DNA of 64,000 nt from Giardia muris. Lineage: Eukaryota; Fornicata; Diplomonadida; Hexamitidae. The notes under the pieces are model-generated. The model worked only from the letters and a program-made list of their open reading frames with translations, was not told the origin of the DNA and did no database searches. Below, piece by piece: positions 18,422-27,365 of the stretch; within the stretch, counting starts at the first letter, position 1, and each line of letters begins with the position of its first letter. The stretch lies in contig CM016928.1 of assembly GCA_006247105.1 (NCBI GenBank), positions 1,116,001-1,180,000 of the forward strand. The letters run 5' to 3'. The position numbers were made by a program, and so were the translations under genes.

Positions 18422-18517
18422 GGAGACGACTGAAAGGATGGGCTGTTGTTCACAGTCGTGTAGAACACTGCTCCAGCGTGGGAGGGACATCTGGTTCATG
18501 CTCTCGATGTGGGGGAG

Positions 18518-21241
18518 CTAGCGTCTGTAATTTAACCCAGACGAGTAAGCCCCGATTCCAGTGGGGGTGAGTCTGGAATGCCCAGTGATTTGTGGACTTC
18601 TTGCGTTGGTTCCATAAGAAGAACTGGTTGCGCTATTTGTACGGGTGCCAGTTAAAAGAGGCTTTCTAGAAGATGGCGAGATATGAGATTCAGCTCGAGC
18701 TCCAGTTGAAACACCAGACGACGATGAGTAGGTAACTGGCGAGACTGTCTTGAATGCTCGCGCAGTAGCACCTGTACTGGCGTTACCGCTCATCTTCGGT
18801 GAATATGGGCTGCTTGCCAATGTCCCCCTTCCTACAAGTGCAGAAGCATCGCGAGTAACGCTCCTTCCAGTGCTGGAGTCGAGCCTTCCATAGCTGGTAT
18901 CATATCTTCTCCTGACGTCTTCCTTCTTATCGCTCTCTGGGGTCTTTGGTGAACGAGACGTGTTGGTTCTGCTGGATGTTGTGACTCGTGGAGACGGTTG
19001 CACGCTCTGTCTCGAGTTGACCATGACTTTCTGCGGTTGGGCCTGCACATCTCTCGAAGGTCCGTATTGATACGTCCTACTAGGCAGGTCCGGTGATCGA
19101 CCTGAGACCCTGGATCCGATTGACGTCTCCTTGTGCTCAGTAAGATACGGAGATGTCCGCTGGTGCACTCCTTCTCCCCTTCTTGTCTGCTCAGAAAGAT
19201 CCCTTGCCACGCCTGCAGTCGTGTTGGGGCTGTATTCCTCACGCTTGTCATATCCCAACTCAGCCATGAGCTGAGCAACTGTGCTGCCGGAAGTAGCCAC
19301 GCCATATCTTTGCTGGTACTCGGCAGCCGGTCTCTGAGAGGTCAATTCCCTCTGTCGATAGTTGTCGGTTCTCATCTGAGCATTTCGTGACAATAGATCT
19401 ATTGGAGACGAGCGGGACTGATGGCTGATAGCAGTCCTGGCCTGTCCACCCTCCCGTTCCCTATCCATGCCGGTTTTCACCATCTCGACCAGCTCTTCAC
19501 GTCCCGTCGATGCCTGGTACTGTGCGACTTGGTCTCCCCTCGTTCTAGGTTGTCCAGACACTCTCGTTGAGGTTGGCACCTCCCGGTTCTTGCTCTCGAG
19601 TGGTTGTTCTCTTGGCCTGCTTGTCACAACACTGCTGGTCCTGTGCAGCTCCTCGTTCTCTTTGCGGAGAGATGCGACTTCTGCCATTGCTCTCTCTAAA
19701 GCCAGAGCAGTGTTCCTGAATTCCTTCTCCCTCTGGGATCGCTCGTCAGCCATGTTGTCACGTTCTTCCATTCTTTGACGCAACGCGGTTACCTCAGTGC
19801 TGTGCTTCCGCTTCAGCTCCTCTATTGCAGACCGATAGTGGTTCTCTCGGTCTTCCCCTTCCTTCCGAAGTCTTGCTAGTTCGTTATTCAGTACTTCCAG
19901 CTGTTGGTTCTCCTTCCTACTTGCTTCAGCTTCTCGAACATTCTTCGTTTCCATTCTGTTGTATTCACGACGCAGTTCCTCATTCTCAAGGCGTAGAGCT
20001 GCAATATAATCATCTAACTCTCTCTGCTTCTTCTTATTGGTGTTCTGAGACGCTTCCAGTTGCGCCCGAAGGTTCAGAGACTTCTCCAATTGTGCCTGTA
20101 GATCCCTGATTTCTTCCTCTCGATCTTTCACGTCTCCACGAAGTCCAATGATCTCAGCATTCAGTTGGTCGATCTCCTGGTTCTTCTGATTCAAAGTCTC
20201 CTGGAGCATCCTGGTTCGGGAGTCGGGTATAGCCAAACTTACTGCTCTTCGAGAGTTGGGAATATCATCATCGATGCTGTTTGTGCTTCTTTGCCTATTA
20301 ACTGCGCGAAGGCCTTGGATCTCTTTATCGCGGCTGGCAAGCTCCTCCTGCATCCTCTGCAACTCTCTCTGGAGATTAGAAATGGTCTTCTCGAGTCGGC
20401 CCTTCTCAGCCGATAGGATGTACTGTGTCCCATCAAGCTTCTTTGATGGCGAGGTGGTAGCCAAGTTTGCAGCCACAGATAGCGCACTAGGGCTCAGAGT
20501 TGTTCTCTGCATACCATCACTTTCAGTCAATGAGCAGGGAGATCTGTTCCCAGCTCCTATGGAATGTTGGGAGGCAGGTATCGGTTGATGGATGTTTGCC
20601 CGGGTAGAAGTTAGAGAACTACCCTTCTCAGCTCTGCTGATCGCATCCGGTCTCTTGCCTAGGAGCCTCAGAACGCGGGGATCTCGATACACCTCCGAGG
20701 TCTTCACGTTCGGGTTCACGCCCTTATTCTCGGCGTACCAGAGGGCGTCGTGACCTTCCGAGTCCACGAACCCCTTCTCCCTGTCCCTCAGAAGCTCGAC
20801 ACATTCGGGACGGGAGAAGCGGGCGGCGACCATCAAGGCAGTGGAGCCGGGAGCCATTCCATCCTTCCGTCGTGTTGTTTGCATTCCCGCCTCATCGAGG
20901 AGCAGCTCGGCGCATTCATCGAAGCCGCGATAGGAGGCGTGCATCAGGGCTGTCCAGCCGTCGGAGTTCTGAAGGCGAGACTCCTCTTTAGCCAGGAGAC
21001 GAACAACCTCAGTGTGCCCGTTGTCGGCAGCAATCATAAGGGCCGTTATCTTTTGTGGGTCTGCAAGGCCACGCTCATAGGGAATGAGAGCTTTCACGCA
21101 TTCAGCGAAGTTCCTCGCGGAGGCATGCATCAAGGCCGTCCAGCCACGGGAGTCACGTTGAGTTACTTCACGAAGGTGGGCCCTGACGGCGTCGGCATCT
21201 CCCCTTCTCGCGGCGTCAATCAGGGAACTGTCGGAACTCAT
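18518..21241 (-). CDS. Ankyrin-repeat / coiled-coil protein with Ser-rich tail (protein 21.1-like)
   Basis: The 907-residue product begins with five ankyrin repeats (residues 1-185; repeated GWTALMHAS-type and HTEVVRLLA phrases). A coiled coil follows at about residues 270-550. The tail of about 350 residues is rich in Ser, Thr, Arg, Gln and Pro and looks disordered, with many potential phosphorylation sites. Ankyrins of this TALM-AA type are hallmarks of the Giardia 'protein 21.1' family; the ankyrin-coil pairing resembles head-stalk proteins. The function is unknown. The ATG at 21241 follows acaaaataataagaa, a very strong A/T initiator, and faces the next gene head to head. Confidence 0.8.
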   Translation of the reverse strand: MSSDSSLIDAARRGDADAVRAHLREVTQRDSRGWTALMHASARNFAECVKALIPYERGLADPQKITALMIAADNGHTEVVRLLAKEESRLQNSDGWTALMHASYRGFDECAELLLDEAGMQTTRRKDGMAPGSTALMVAARFSRPECVELLRDREKGFVDSEGHDALWYAENKGVNPNVKTSEVYRDPRVLRLLGKRPDAISRAEKGSSLTSTRANIHQPIPASQHSIGAGNRSPCSLTESDGMQRTTLSPSALSVAANLATTSPSKKLDGTQYILSAEKGRLEKTISNLQRELQRMQEELASRDKEIQGLRAVNRQRSTNSIDDDIPNSRRAVSLAIPDSRTRMLQETLNQKNQEIDQLNAEIIGLRGDVKDREEEIRDLQAQLEKSLNLRAQLEASQNTNKKKQRELDDYIAALRLENEELRREYNRMETKNVREAEASRKENQQLEVLNNELARLRKEGEDRENHYRSAIEELKRKHSTEVTALRQRMEERDNMADERSQREKEFRNTALALERAMAEVASLRKENEELHRTSSVVTSRPREQPLESKNREVPTSTRVSGQPRTRGDQVAQYQASTGREELVEMVKTGMDREREGGQARTAISHQSRSSPIDLLSRNAQMRTDNYRQRELTSQRPAAEYQQRYGVATSGSTVAQLMAELGYDKREEYSPNTTAGVARDLSEQTRRGEGVHQRTSPYLTEHKETSIGSRVSGRSPDLPSRTYQYGPSRDVQAQPQKVMVNSRQSVQPSPRVTTSSRTNTSRSPKTPESDKKEDVRRRYDTSYGRLDSSTGRSVTRDASALVGRGTLASSPYSPKMSGNASTGATARAFKTVSPVTYSSSSGVSTGARAESHISPSSRKPLLTGTRTNSATSSSYGTNARSPQITGHSRLTPTGIGAYSSGLNYRR

Positions 21242-21312
21242 TTCTTATTATTTTGTCTCTCATTCTAACGCGGGATTTATCCTCCCTCAGACCCAATCAG
21301 GATCGCGGAGAA
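21242..21312. promoter_or_regulatory. Divergent promoter between two ankyrin genes
   Basis: These 71 bp separate the head-to-head ankyrin genes. The minus-strand side has ACAAAATAATAAGAA directly at the ATG; the plus side has only gcggagaa before its ATG. Confidence 0.45.
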
Positions 21313-23715
21313 ATGAATGACAACACAAACCTGGTGCCCCAAAAAATGCCAACGACGGAGTTGATGCAAGCGGCATCCAAGGGTGCCACGGAGGAGGTCG
21401 AGAGAAAACTCTCGCAAGCGGGCACGCAGGACTCAAATGGTAGGACGGCGCTCATGAAGGCGGCGCGGGGTGGGTACGCGAGCTGTGTTCGTCTTCTGTT
21501 GAGCCAAGAGGCCAGGATCCAGGACTATCTTGGGTGGACGGCGCTGATGAAGGCGGCTGAGAAGGGACATGCGGACTGTACCGAGCTGCTCATTCCAGCC
21601 GAGGCGAAGATGCAGGATAAGAAAGGGTGGACTGCCCTGATCCTTGCGGCATATTATGGGCACGCCTCGTGCGTTGAGAGACTGCTCCTAGAGGCCGGGA
21701 TCCAGAAGTACAATGGGTTTACGGCGCTGATGTGCGCCGCCCAGAACGGCCATGCCGATTGCGTTCGGTTACTCCTCACCAAGGAGGCAGGTATCAAGCA
21801 TAGCAAGGGCCAGACGTCTCTCATGTCGGCAGCCGTGCGGGGACACCTTGACTGTGTCCGTCTGTTGATTCCACACGAGGGAAGGCTTCAGAACGGAGAT
21901 GGGTGGACTGCGCTAATGTTTGCCGCCCAACATGATCATCCGGATTGTGTTCGGGCGCTCCTAGACGTGGAGGCGGGGATGGCTGACGAGACCCAATCAA
22001 CGGCTCTGATGAAGGCCGCGATCTCCGGCCATATCGATTGCGTTAACATCCTTGTCGATAAGGAGTCCTGCTTACGGAACGCGAAGGGACAGACAGCCTT
22101 AATCGAGACTGCAATTGGGGGGAATGCGAGCTGTGTACGGGTTCTGATTCCCAAAGAGGCGGGAGCTAGAGACTCCTACTCAATGACTGCTTTGATGTGG
22201 GCTGTCGTCAAGAATAACCTTGAGTGTGCCGAGTTCCTATTATCTGAGGCGGGGATAACAACGACTCAGGAGGTCTCGTTGGATGTAGGATCCCGATCAA
22301 TAACGGTCCCTGAGGGTTCGACAGCCCTCATCATCGCCGCCATTCTTAGGGCGTTGCCCTTTGTCGAGCTGTTGAAGCCTTTCGAGGTGGGTGTCACAGA
22401 TCTGGATGGGCATAACGCACGGTGGCATGCTACGGTCCGTAACTATGGCGAGATAATGGAGAAGCTAGGGGAGGAGGCTGAAGGTGCAGATGCCAAGGCT
22501 CCCTCTCCGCATACGCACATGACGGCATTGATGCGTGCTGCCATTGCAGGAAAGGCCGAGGTCGTGCGGCAGCATATTGGAGAGCTTGGAATGCAGGATA
22601 GTCATGGGTGGACGGCCCTCATGCATGCGGCTGAGAACGGGCGTATTGGCTGCGTCAAGCTTCTTCTTTCGGAAGCGGAGATAATTAATGCGGCGGGTGA
22701 AACAGCGCTTGAGATCGCTAGTGTAAGTGGGCAGGAAGATCCTCGATTCCAAGCACGGTGTACAGAATGCCTTCGCCTCATCCAAGAGCATCTAGATGGG
22801 ACAGTCGCTAGGAAGGCGATGCATCAAGGGGACAACCTTCACGCCCTATCCGTGGCGTCCTTACCTCCCTCGGACATGCACTTTGGCTATCCAGGCCTTG
22901 ATAACAAGTACAGCATAATTGAGTCGATCGGGACGGGATCTTTTGGAGAGGTCTTTGCCGTCCGCGACGTCTTGAACCGGTGTCACGCCGTGAAGCGGGT
23001 CCCGTACACGGGGTTTCAGCCGAGTACTCGGAAGGGCCTTCAGATGGAGATGGATCAGCTTCCCAATCTTCGTCACGAGGGTATTCTCCGGTATCTTTCC
23101 GTACACGACGACGTGCGGAACAAGCACGCCTACTTCGTCATGGAGCTGTGCATTGGGGATCTGGCCGGGGAGATTGACAAGCGACTCGACGCGGGGACGT
23201 CCTTCTCGGACGCCGAGGTTTGGCGCTACGTGGGTATGATCGCAGATGCGCTTCTTTACTTGCATACTCAGAACCTGGTGCACCGCGACCTTAAGCCGGC
23301 CAACATTCTTATCGATCGGGATGGTAATTGTAAGCTTGGAGACTTCGGCCTTGTAAGAGCAACAAATGCGACACAAAGGGCGGCCACGGTCTGTGGGACC
23401 TTCTTTTACCAAGCCCCAGAGCTTCTCGAAGGTGGACAGCAGACGTGCAGTGGGAAGATCGACGTGTGGTCCTTGGGAGTGATTGCGTATGAGCTGTGCA
23501 CTCTTCGTAAGCCCTTTTGCTCAGGGAACATCGGGACCCTCTGCCAGTTGATCACCGAGAAGGAGCCCACGCCTATCACGGACCGCTCCGCTGATCTTGT
23601 CGCATTAATCAAAGATATGATCATTAAGGACCCGGCAGTCCGCCCCCCGATCGACCAGGTCTACGCCAGACTCATGGCAATGCGAATGGACCAGTCTCGA
23701 ACGCTTTCGTTATAA
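21313..23715 (+). CDS. Ankyrin-repeat protein kinase (NEK-like), ankyrins N-terminal
   Basis: In this 800-residue protein residues 10-500 hold about a dozen ankyrin repeats of the TALM-AA type. A protein kinase domain occupies roughly residues 533-790. The kinase keeps the glycine loop GTGSFGEV, the lysine in HAVKRV, the loop HRDLKPAN (Asp about 659) and DFG (about 677), then CGTFFYQAPELL, so it should be active. It resembles the expanded Giardia NEK group. Giardia NEK fusions that I know mostly carry the kinase first and ankyrins after; here the order is reversed. The ATG at 21313 follows gcggagaa and opens the first repeat; an upstream frame extension to 21253 begins in the promoter. Confidence 0.85.
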   Translation: MNDNTNLVPQKMPTTELMQAASKGATEEVERKLSQAGTQDSNGRTALMKAARGGYASCVRLLLSQEARIQDYLGWTALMKAAEKGHADCTELLIPAEAKMQDKKGWTALILAAYYGHASCVERLLLEAGIQKYNGFTALMCAAQNGHADCVRLLLTKEAGIKHSKGQTSLMSAAVRGHLDCVRLLIPHEGRLQNGDGWTALMFAAQHDHPDCVRALLDVEAGMADETQSTALMKAAISGHIDCVNILVDKESCLRNAKGQTALIETAIGGNASCVRVLIPKEAGARDSYSMTALMWAVVKNNLECAEFLLSEAGITTTQEVSLDVGSRSITVPEGSTALIIAAILRALPFVELLKPFEVGVTDLDGHNARWHATVRNYGEIMEKLGEEAEGADAKAPSPHTHMTALMRAAIAGKAEVVRQHIGELGMQDSHGWTALMHAAENGRIGCVKLLLSEAEIINAAGETALEIASVSGQEDPRFQARCTECLRLIQEHLDGTVARKAMHQGDNLHALSVASLPPSDMHFGYPGLDNKYSIIESIGTGSFGEVFAVRDVLNRCHAVKRVPYTGFQPSTRKGLQMEMDQLPNLRHEGILRYLSVHDDVRNKHAYFVMELCIGDLAGEIDKRLDAGTSFSDAEVWRYVGMIADALLYLHTQNLVHRDLKPANILIDRDGNCKLGDFGLVRATNATQRAATVCGTFFYQAPELLEGGQQTCSGKIDVWSLGVIAYELCTLRKPFCSGNIGTLCQLITEKEPTPITDRSADLVALIKDMIIKDPAVRPPIDQVYARLMAMRMDQSRTLSL

Positions 23716-23755
23716 TTCTGGTCTGAGGACCAGAAGACTAGAAAGAAGTGAAAAT

Positions 23756-24352
23756 ATGAGCGGGAAGGTCCAGCAGACCCGGAAGGTGACGCACTCCGAG
23801 GCGTTCCTCAAGGCCGAGCGGCTCGGGCAGATCGTGAAGAACCAGCGGAATTCCATCACGAAGGAGATGGCGAAGAACGTCTTCGACTACCTGGACTTTG
23901 ACGGGAAAGGCAACATAACCATCCCCACGCTCTCCTCCTTCCTCGAGCAGTGCGGGGTCGTGGCGGACGAGAACACCGTTTACAACGAGATCGTACGCTA
24001 CCGCATGTCCAAGCTTCGGAAGGATGAGTACTTCGAGAAGCCCACCCTTCAAAAGGTCCAAGTGGCCTTCCCGGAGTTCGCCCACTTCATACTCAGTAAC
24101 ACGTTCACGAGCGATGAACTCAAGCCGGTTAGAGAGGCCTTCCAGACACTCGAGAACATCACCCCAGCGATGCAAGCGGATCAGAGGGGGGCGATCCGTA
24201 CAAACGTACTCTTCCGCGAGCTCCTCTTCTGGGACGTGATGACGCAAGACCAGATCGAGCAGATCCGCCCATTCTTTGGAATTATGCCTGATCGCAAGAC
24301 AACGGAGGTCCTAAACCCCGCGAAGATCCTCGACCGCGTGTGTCTCGACTAG
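23756..24352 (+). CDS. EF-hand-like protein, possibly dynein regulatory complex DRC8 type
   Basis: The 198-residue protein has one readable EF-hand-like motif near residues 40-65: VFDYLDFDGKGNITIPTLSSF. Loop positions 1, 3, 5 and 7 are Asp, Asp, Lys and Asn, but position 12 is Thr instead of Glu, so calcium binding is doubtful. The rest is helical and could hold further degenerate hands (around DYFEKPTLQKVQVAF and LENITPAMQADQRGA regions). Size and layout resemble small axonemal EF-hand proteins such as DRC8/EFCAB2 or centrin relatives. The ATG follows gaagtgaaaat, which may also hold the polyadenylation signal of the kinase gene before it. Confidence 0.55.
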   Translation: MSGKVQQTRKVTHSEAFLKAERLGQIVKNQRNSITKEMAKNVFDYLDFDGKGNITIPTLSSFLEQCGVVADENTVYNEIVRYRMSKLRKDEYFEKPTLQKVQVAFPEFAHFILSNTFTSDELKPVREAFQTLENITPAMQADQRGAIRTNVLFRELLFWDVMTQDQIEQIRPFFGIMPDRKTTEVLNPAKILDRVCLD

Positions 24353-24375
24353 GACCTGTGGGTCCTGGTTCCATC

Positions 24376-25902
24376 TCATCGCCCATACCCAGAGCTCGAT
24401 GTAGATGAGGAAGAGGAGGAGGAAGATGTAGATGAAGAAGAGGAAGATGAAGAGGAAGATGAACTGGATGTTGTCGACGAGGTGGAAGAGGTACTCGTGA
24501 TGGAACTTGAGCTTGTATTTGAGCTCGAGCTGTCACTGGTTTTCGTGTCTGACGAGCTACTTGAACTACTGGTCGTGTTTGGCCAATCCGAAGTAGTGCT
24601 ACTCGTCCCGGTACTGGAACTCTGTGGAGTGAACGTTTCGTCGTCATCGTCCGAGCTTTGGTCGATGATGTTGGTCTCTTGTCCCTCGACGTTGAAGTTT
24701 GTTTCTGGGAACCTCGGATCACGCTTCTCAAGACGATGCAAGACGTCGGGACTCACCCCACACTCTCGCAGGCTAGTCAACGAGACAGTCGTGGGGGTGT
24801 CGCATTGTGATGTGGGAAGTGGAGTTGCTTTTGTCCTTGTCGTCCCCGGAACGACGATCCCCGGGTTCGCAAATTGCCGCTCGACGACGTAGTTCTTGAA
24901 GCCGCAGTCCATAGAGTATAGCTTCCGCTCCAACAGCCGAAGGTTCTCAATGGCGTCCTCCTCTTGCGCCTTTCCAGCCTTGCTCTGGGTGAGCCAGCCA
25001 AGGACGTTGCGCTTTGTGAGGAGCTTGGAGTCGCTGAGGCGCGTCACGTAGTAGTGGTGTAAGTCCTTCAACAGGTCAACGAGAGCATCCTCCGGTGGTA
25101 GGTCCTCGTCCTCGGACTCGCTCTCTGAGGCGTGGGAGTCCGCGACGGTGGTGAGGGCGAGCTTCCCCGTTGCCTGTAAGGCGTGCATCGTCTTCATCGA
25201 GGCACGAAGCTTTCTATCCTCATAGTAGTCCGAGACGACACTAAAGAAGGTATAGAGGGCGAAGATCCCTTCTCGAAGCTCAGTTGGTGCAAACCCATAC
25301 TCGGCCGCGAACCGGAACAAGGCTTGAAGCTGTCGTGTTGCTGGAAGGCCACGTTCAAGGGTACACGTAACAAGAGCAAACTTGGCACTGAAGCCTAAGT
25401 CACATGGCTCGTAAAGCGCACGCTTACAGGCCTCATCGACGCGCTTATAGCGTACACGTAATTTCTCCGTCGTCCCACTCGCGCCCAAGGAGGAGTTGAG
25501 CCGAGACCTTTGTAAGTCACGAGCATTAAGAGCCTCAATGATCGCATTCTCTGCAATGCGCTCTGCAGCACTCAACGCTTGCTCCGCCATCTCGTAGTAC
25601 TTATCAGAAGCGGGTGCCTGTTCAAGTTGTGGTTGAGGCTCCAAAGCAGCCGTTGTAGATGTGGCGATGGCGTCAAGGTACTCCTCCTGCTGGAGAAGGT
25701 ATTCATCCGATGCCCGACGGAACTCCCTCCCATACTCAAGGAGCGCCTTACCAAAGCAGAGGAAGTGGCGCCCGAGTCCCAGGTCTGTATCGCCCTTCGA
25801 CTCGTCAAGTGTTGTGAGCGCCTTCCGGTAGCATGCGATTGCCCTCCGGTAATCCTTCGCGTCGTATGCTTCACGAGCCGCACGTAACCGCTTTGCGCTC
25901 AT
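24376..25902 (-). CDS. TPR protein with NASP-like N-terminus and Ser/Thr-rich tail
   Basis: The 508-residue product starts with a TPR-like hairpin pair (AREAYDAKDYRRAIACYRKA, then LGRHFLCFGKALLEYGREF) that resembles the SHNi-TPR start of NASP/Hif1 histone chaperones, including the GKALLE phrase. Further helices lie at residues 100-330, with an acidic patch SESESEDEDLPPED near 260 as histone chaperones often have. The last 80 residues are almost only Ser and Thr, ending GYGR. NASP is a suggestion from pattern alone; an MIT/TPR protein of other function is possible. The ATG follows gaccgaagtctcaaaaa-like A-rich sequence. Only 23 bp separate its stop from the convergent EF-hand gene. Confidence 0.5.
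   Translation of the reverse strand: MSAKRLRAAREAYDAKDYRRAIACYRKALTTLDESKGDTDLGLGRHFLCFGKALLEYGREFRRASDEYLLQQEEYLDAIATSTTAALEPQPQLEQAPASDKYYEMAEQALSAAERIAENAIIEALNARDLQRSRLNSSLGASGTTEKLRVRYKRVDEACKRALYEPCDLGFSAKFALVTCTLERGLPATRQLQALFRFAAEYGFAPTELREGIFALYTFFSVVSDYYEDRKLRASMKTMHALQATGKLALTTVADSHASESESEDEDLPPEDALVDLLKDLHHYYVTRLSDSKLLTKRNVLGWLTQSKAGKAQEEDAIENLRLLERKLYSMDCGFKNYVVERQFANPGIVVPGTTRTKATPLPTSQCDTPTTVSLTSLRECGVSPDVLHRLEKRDPRFPETNFNVEGQETNIIDQSSDDDDETFTPQSSSTGTSSTTSDWPNTTSSSSSSSDTKTSDSSSSNTSSSSITSTSSTSSTTSSSSSSSSSSSSSTSSSSSSSSTSSSGYGR
24385..24500. repeat. Purine-rich microsatellite encoding the poly-Ser tail
   Basis: The + strand is a GAGGAAGAGGAAGAT-type purine tract of imperfect triplets. 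Read on the minus strand it gives TCT/TCC/TCA/TCG serine codons. It is translated as part of the TPR protein tail. Confidence 0.6.
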
Positions 25903-25926
25903 TTTTTGAGACCGAAGAGAATAGAG

Positions 25927-25933
25927 ATTTACT
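25927..25933 (-). promoter_or_regulatory. Polyadenylation signal AGTAAAT spanning a stop codon
   Basis: The TAA stop of the NADH oxidase gene lies inside AGTAAAT on the minus strand, a perfect AGTRAAY match. Confidence 0.6.
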
Positions 25934-27293
25934 TCCCGAGCGCGGAGATGGCCGCGATGTTGAGGTTGTTCCAGGGGTTGTTGTAGTGGGGCTGGAAGAA
26001 GAAGTCCTGCATGAGAAGCTTCTCCACCGTGTACTCGTTCTGGATGCAGACGGAAAGGGTGTTCATCGCCTGAACGACCGGGGCCTCGGACATCATCTGC
26101 CCACCGAGGACGCGGCGCGTCTCTCCATCATAGACGATCTTCATGGTAACCGTGTGGTACTCAGGCATGAACGCGGGCCTGTCCGTGTCATCCACGCGGA
26201 TGGTCTTGACGTTCTTGAACCCGGCGTCGATGGCCCCCTGCTCGGTCAGCCCGGTCGCAGAGAGGTTGTTCTTGAAGACGCGGATCCCAGACGTCGCCTG
26301 CGTCCCGCACATGCGGACATTCTTGAGCCCAAGGATGTGGGCCGCAGCCGCCACACCCGAACGGATCGCATTCGTGGCAAGCGGGATGTAACGGTCATCG
26401 TCCGTGGGGTTGAAGTGCACCGTGGCGCAGTCCCCAATGGCGTAGACGCCAGGGAGGGACGTGCGTGCACACTCGTCGATCTTGATCGCAGGTCCCTGCA
26501 TCTCGAGATGGACCCCATGCTTCTTCGCGGACTCGAGGATCATCTCGGTGACCGGGCGGAACCCGATGCAAAGAATGGCGGAGTCTCCAGTGTACTCCCC
26601 CTTGTTCGTTCTTACAGTGATCTTATCCCCGCTCTCCGTGAAGCCCTGAATCATCTCCCCAAGGCGGAGCTGGACCCCATGCGCGCGCATTTGCTCCTCG
26701 CAGACGTCCGTGAACTCCTTGTCGAAGTTACGGGCCATGATACGATCGGCGCCATCGATGAGCGTGCATGGCTGCCCCTTGAGCCCAAAGGCCTCGGCGA
26801 GCTCGACGCCGATGTACCCAGCTCCGATGACGATGCAGTGCTTCGTGTTGTCGTGATGACCGAACTCGGCCACGATCTTCTTTGCATGGTAGTAGTTCTT
26901 GCAAAGAAGGACACGGCTGGAGTCGATGCCCTCGAGCTTCGGGACGACGGGCCAGGACCCGGTGGCGAAGACGATCTTATCGAACTTCTCGACGAATTGC
27001 TCACCGTTCTGCATGTTGACAGCCGTAACCTTCTTAGTGGTGAAGTCGACGTCCTGGATATCATGCTCCATGTGGCAGACGCAGCCGAGGGCGGTGAGGG
27101 CGTCAGGAGAGGAGTAAAAGAGGGACTCCATCTCACGGACGGTCCCATGGACACCAAGGGCGATCCCACAGGATAGGAAGGAGAGATTGTTGTTGCGCTC
27201 GTAGATCGATACCTCGATCGAGGGGTCGTGCTTCTTCAAGGTCGTCGCGACGGCGGTCCCGCCATGGTTGCACCCAATGATGATCACCTTCAT
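25929..27293 (-). CDS. NADH oxidase, water-forming, FAD-dependent
   Basis: This 454-residue flavoprotein belongs to the class of pyridine nucleotide-disulphide oxidoreductases with one redox cysteine. It starts MKVIIIGCNHGGTAVA (FAD-binding dinucleotide fold) and carries the single catalytic cysteine at residue 42 in NNLSFLSCGIAL, as in bacterial Nox enzymes. The NAD-binding GAGYIGVELAEAFG and the C-terminal FAD site GVYAIGDCA follow. It reduces O2 to water with NADH and so protects an anaerobe and recycles NAD+. The gene is known in Giardia and is of bacterial type, probably acquired laterally. The ATG at 27293 starts the Rossmann strand; an extension to 27341 adds 16 unlikely residues. Confidence 0.93.
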   Translation of the reverse strand: MKVIIIGCNHGGTAVATTLKKHDPSIEVSIYERNNNLSFLSCGIALGVHGTVREMESLFYSSPDALTALGCVCHMEHDIQDVDFTTKKVTAVNMQNGEQFVEKFDKIVFATGSWPVVPKLEGIDSSRVLLCKNYYHAKKIVAEFGHHDNTKHCIVIGAGYIGVELAEAFGLKGQPCTLIDGADRIMARNFDKEFTDVCEEQMRAHGVQLRLGEMIQGFTESGDKITVRTNKGEYTGDSAILCIGFRPVTEMILESAKKHGVHLEMQGPAIKIDECARTSLPGVYAIGDCATVHFNPTDDDRYIPLATNAIRSGVAAAAHILGLKNVRMCGTQATSGIRVFKNNLSATGLTEQGAIDAGFKNVKTIRVDDTDRPAFMPEYHTVTMKIVYDGETRRVLGGQMMSEAPVVQAMNTLSVCIQNEYTVEKLLMQDFFFQPHYNNPWNNLNIAAISALGK

Positions 27294-27358
27294 CCGAAGT
27301 TTTATCTTCGCCCAATTGAGGGAAACGCTATCTACCCACAATCGCCAAATCCAATTTA

Positions 27359-27365
27359 ATTCACA
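27359..27365 (-). promoter_or_regulatory. Probable polyadenylation signal TGTGAAT at a stop codon
   Basis: TGTGAAT overlaps the TGA stop of the Lys-rich coiled-coil gene on the minus strand. It differs by one base from AGTGAAT. Confidence 0.4.

Noticed and set aside
24385..24500. Short triplet repeat considered as telomere or CRISPR-like array
   Set aside because: Units are not separated by unique spacers and the stretch is coding for serine.
25833..27176. 447-codon open frame on the plus strand
   Set aside because: It lies antisense to the clear NADH oxidase and results from GC-rich third positions.
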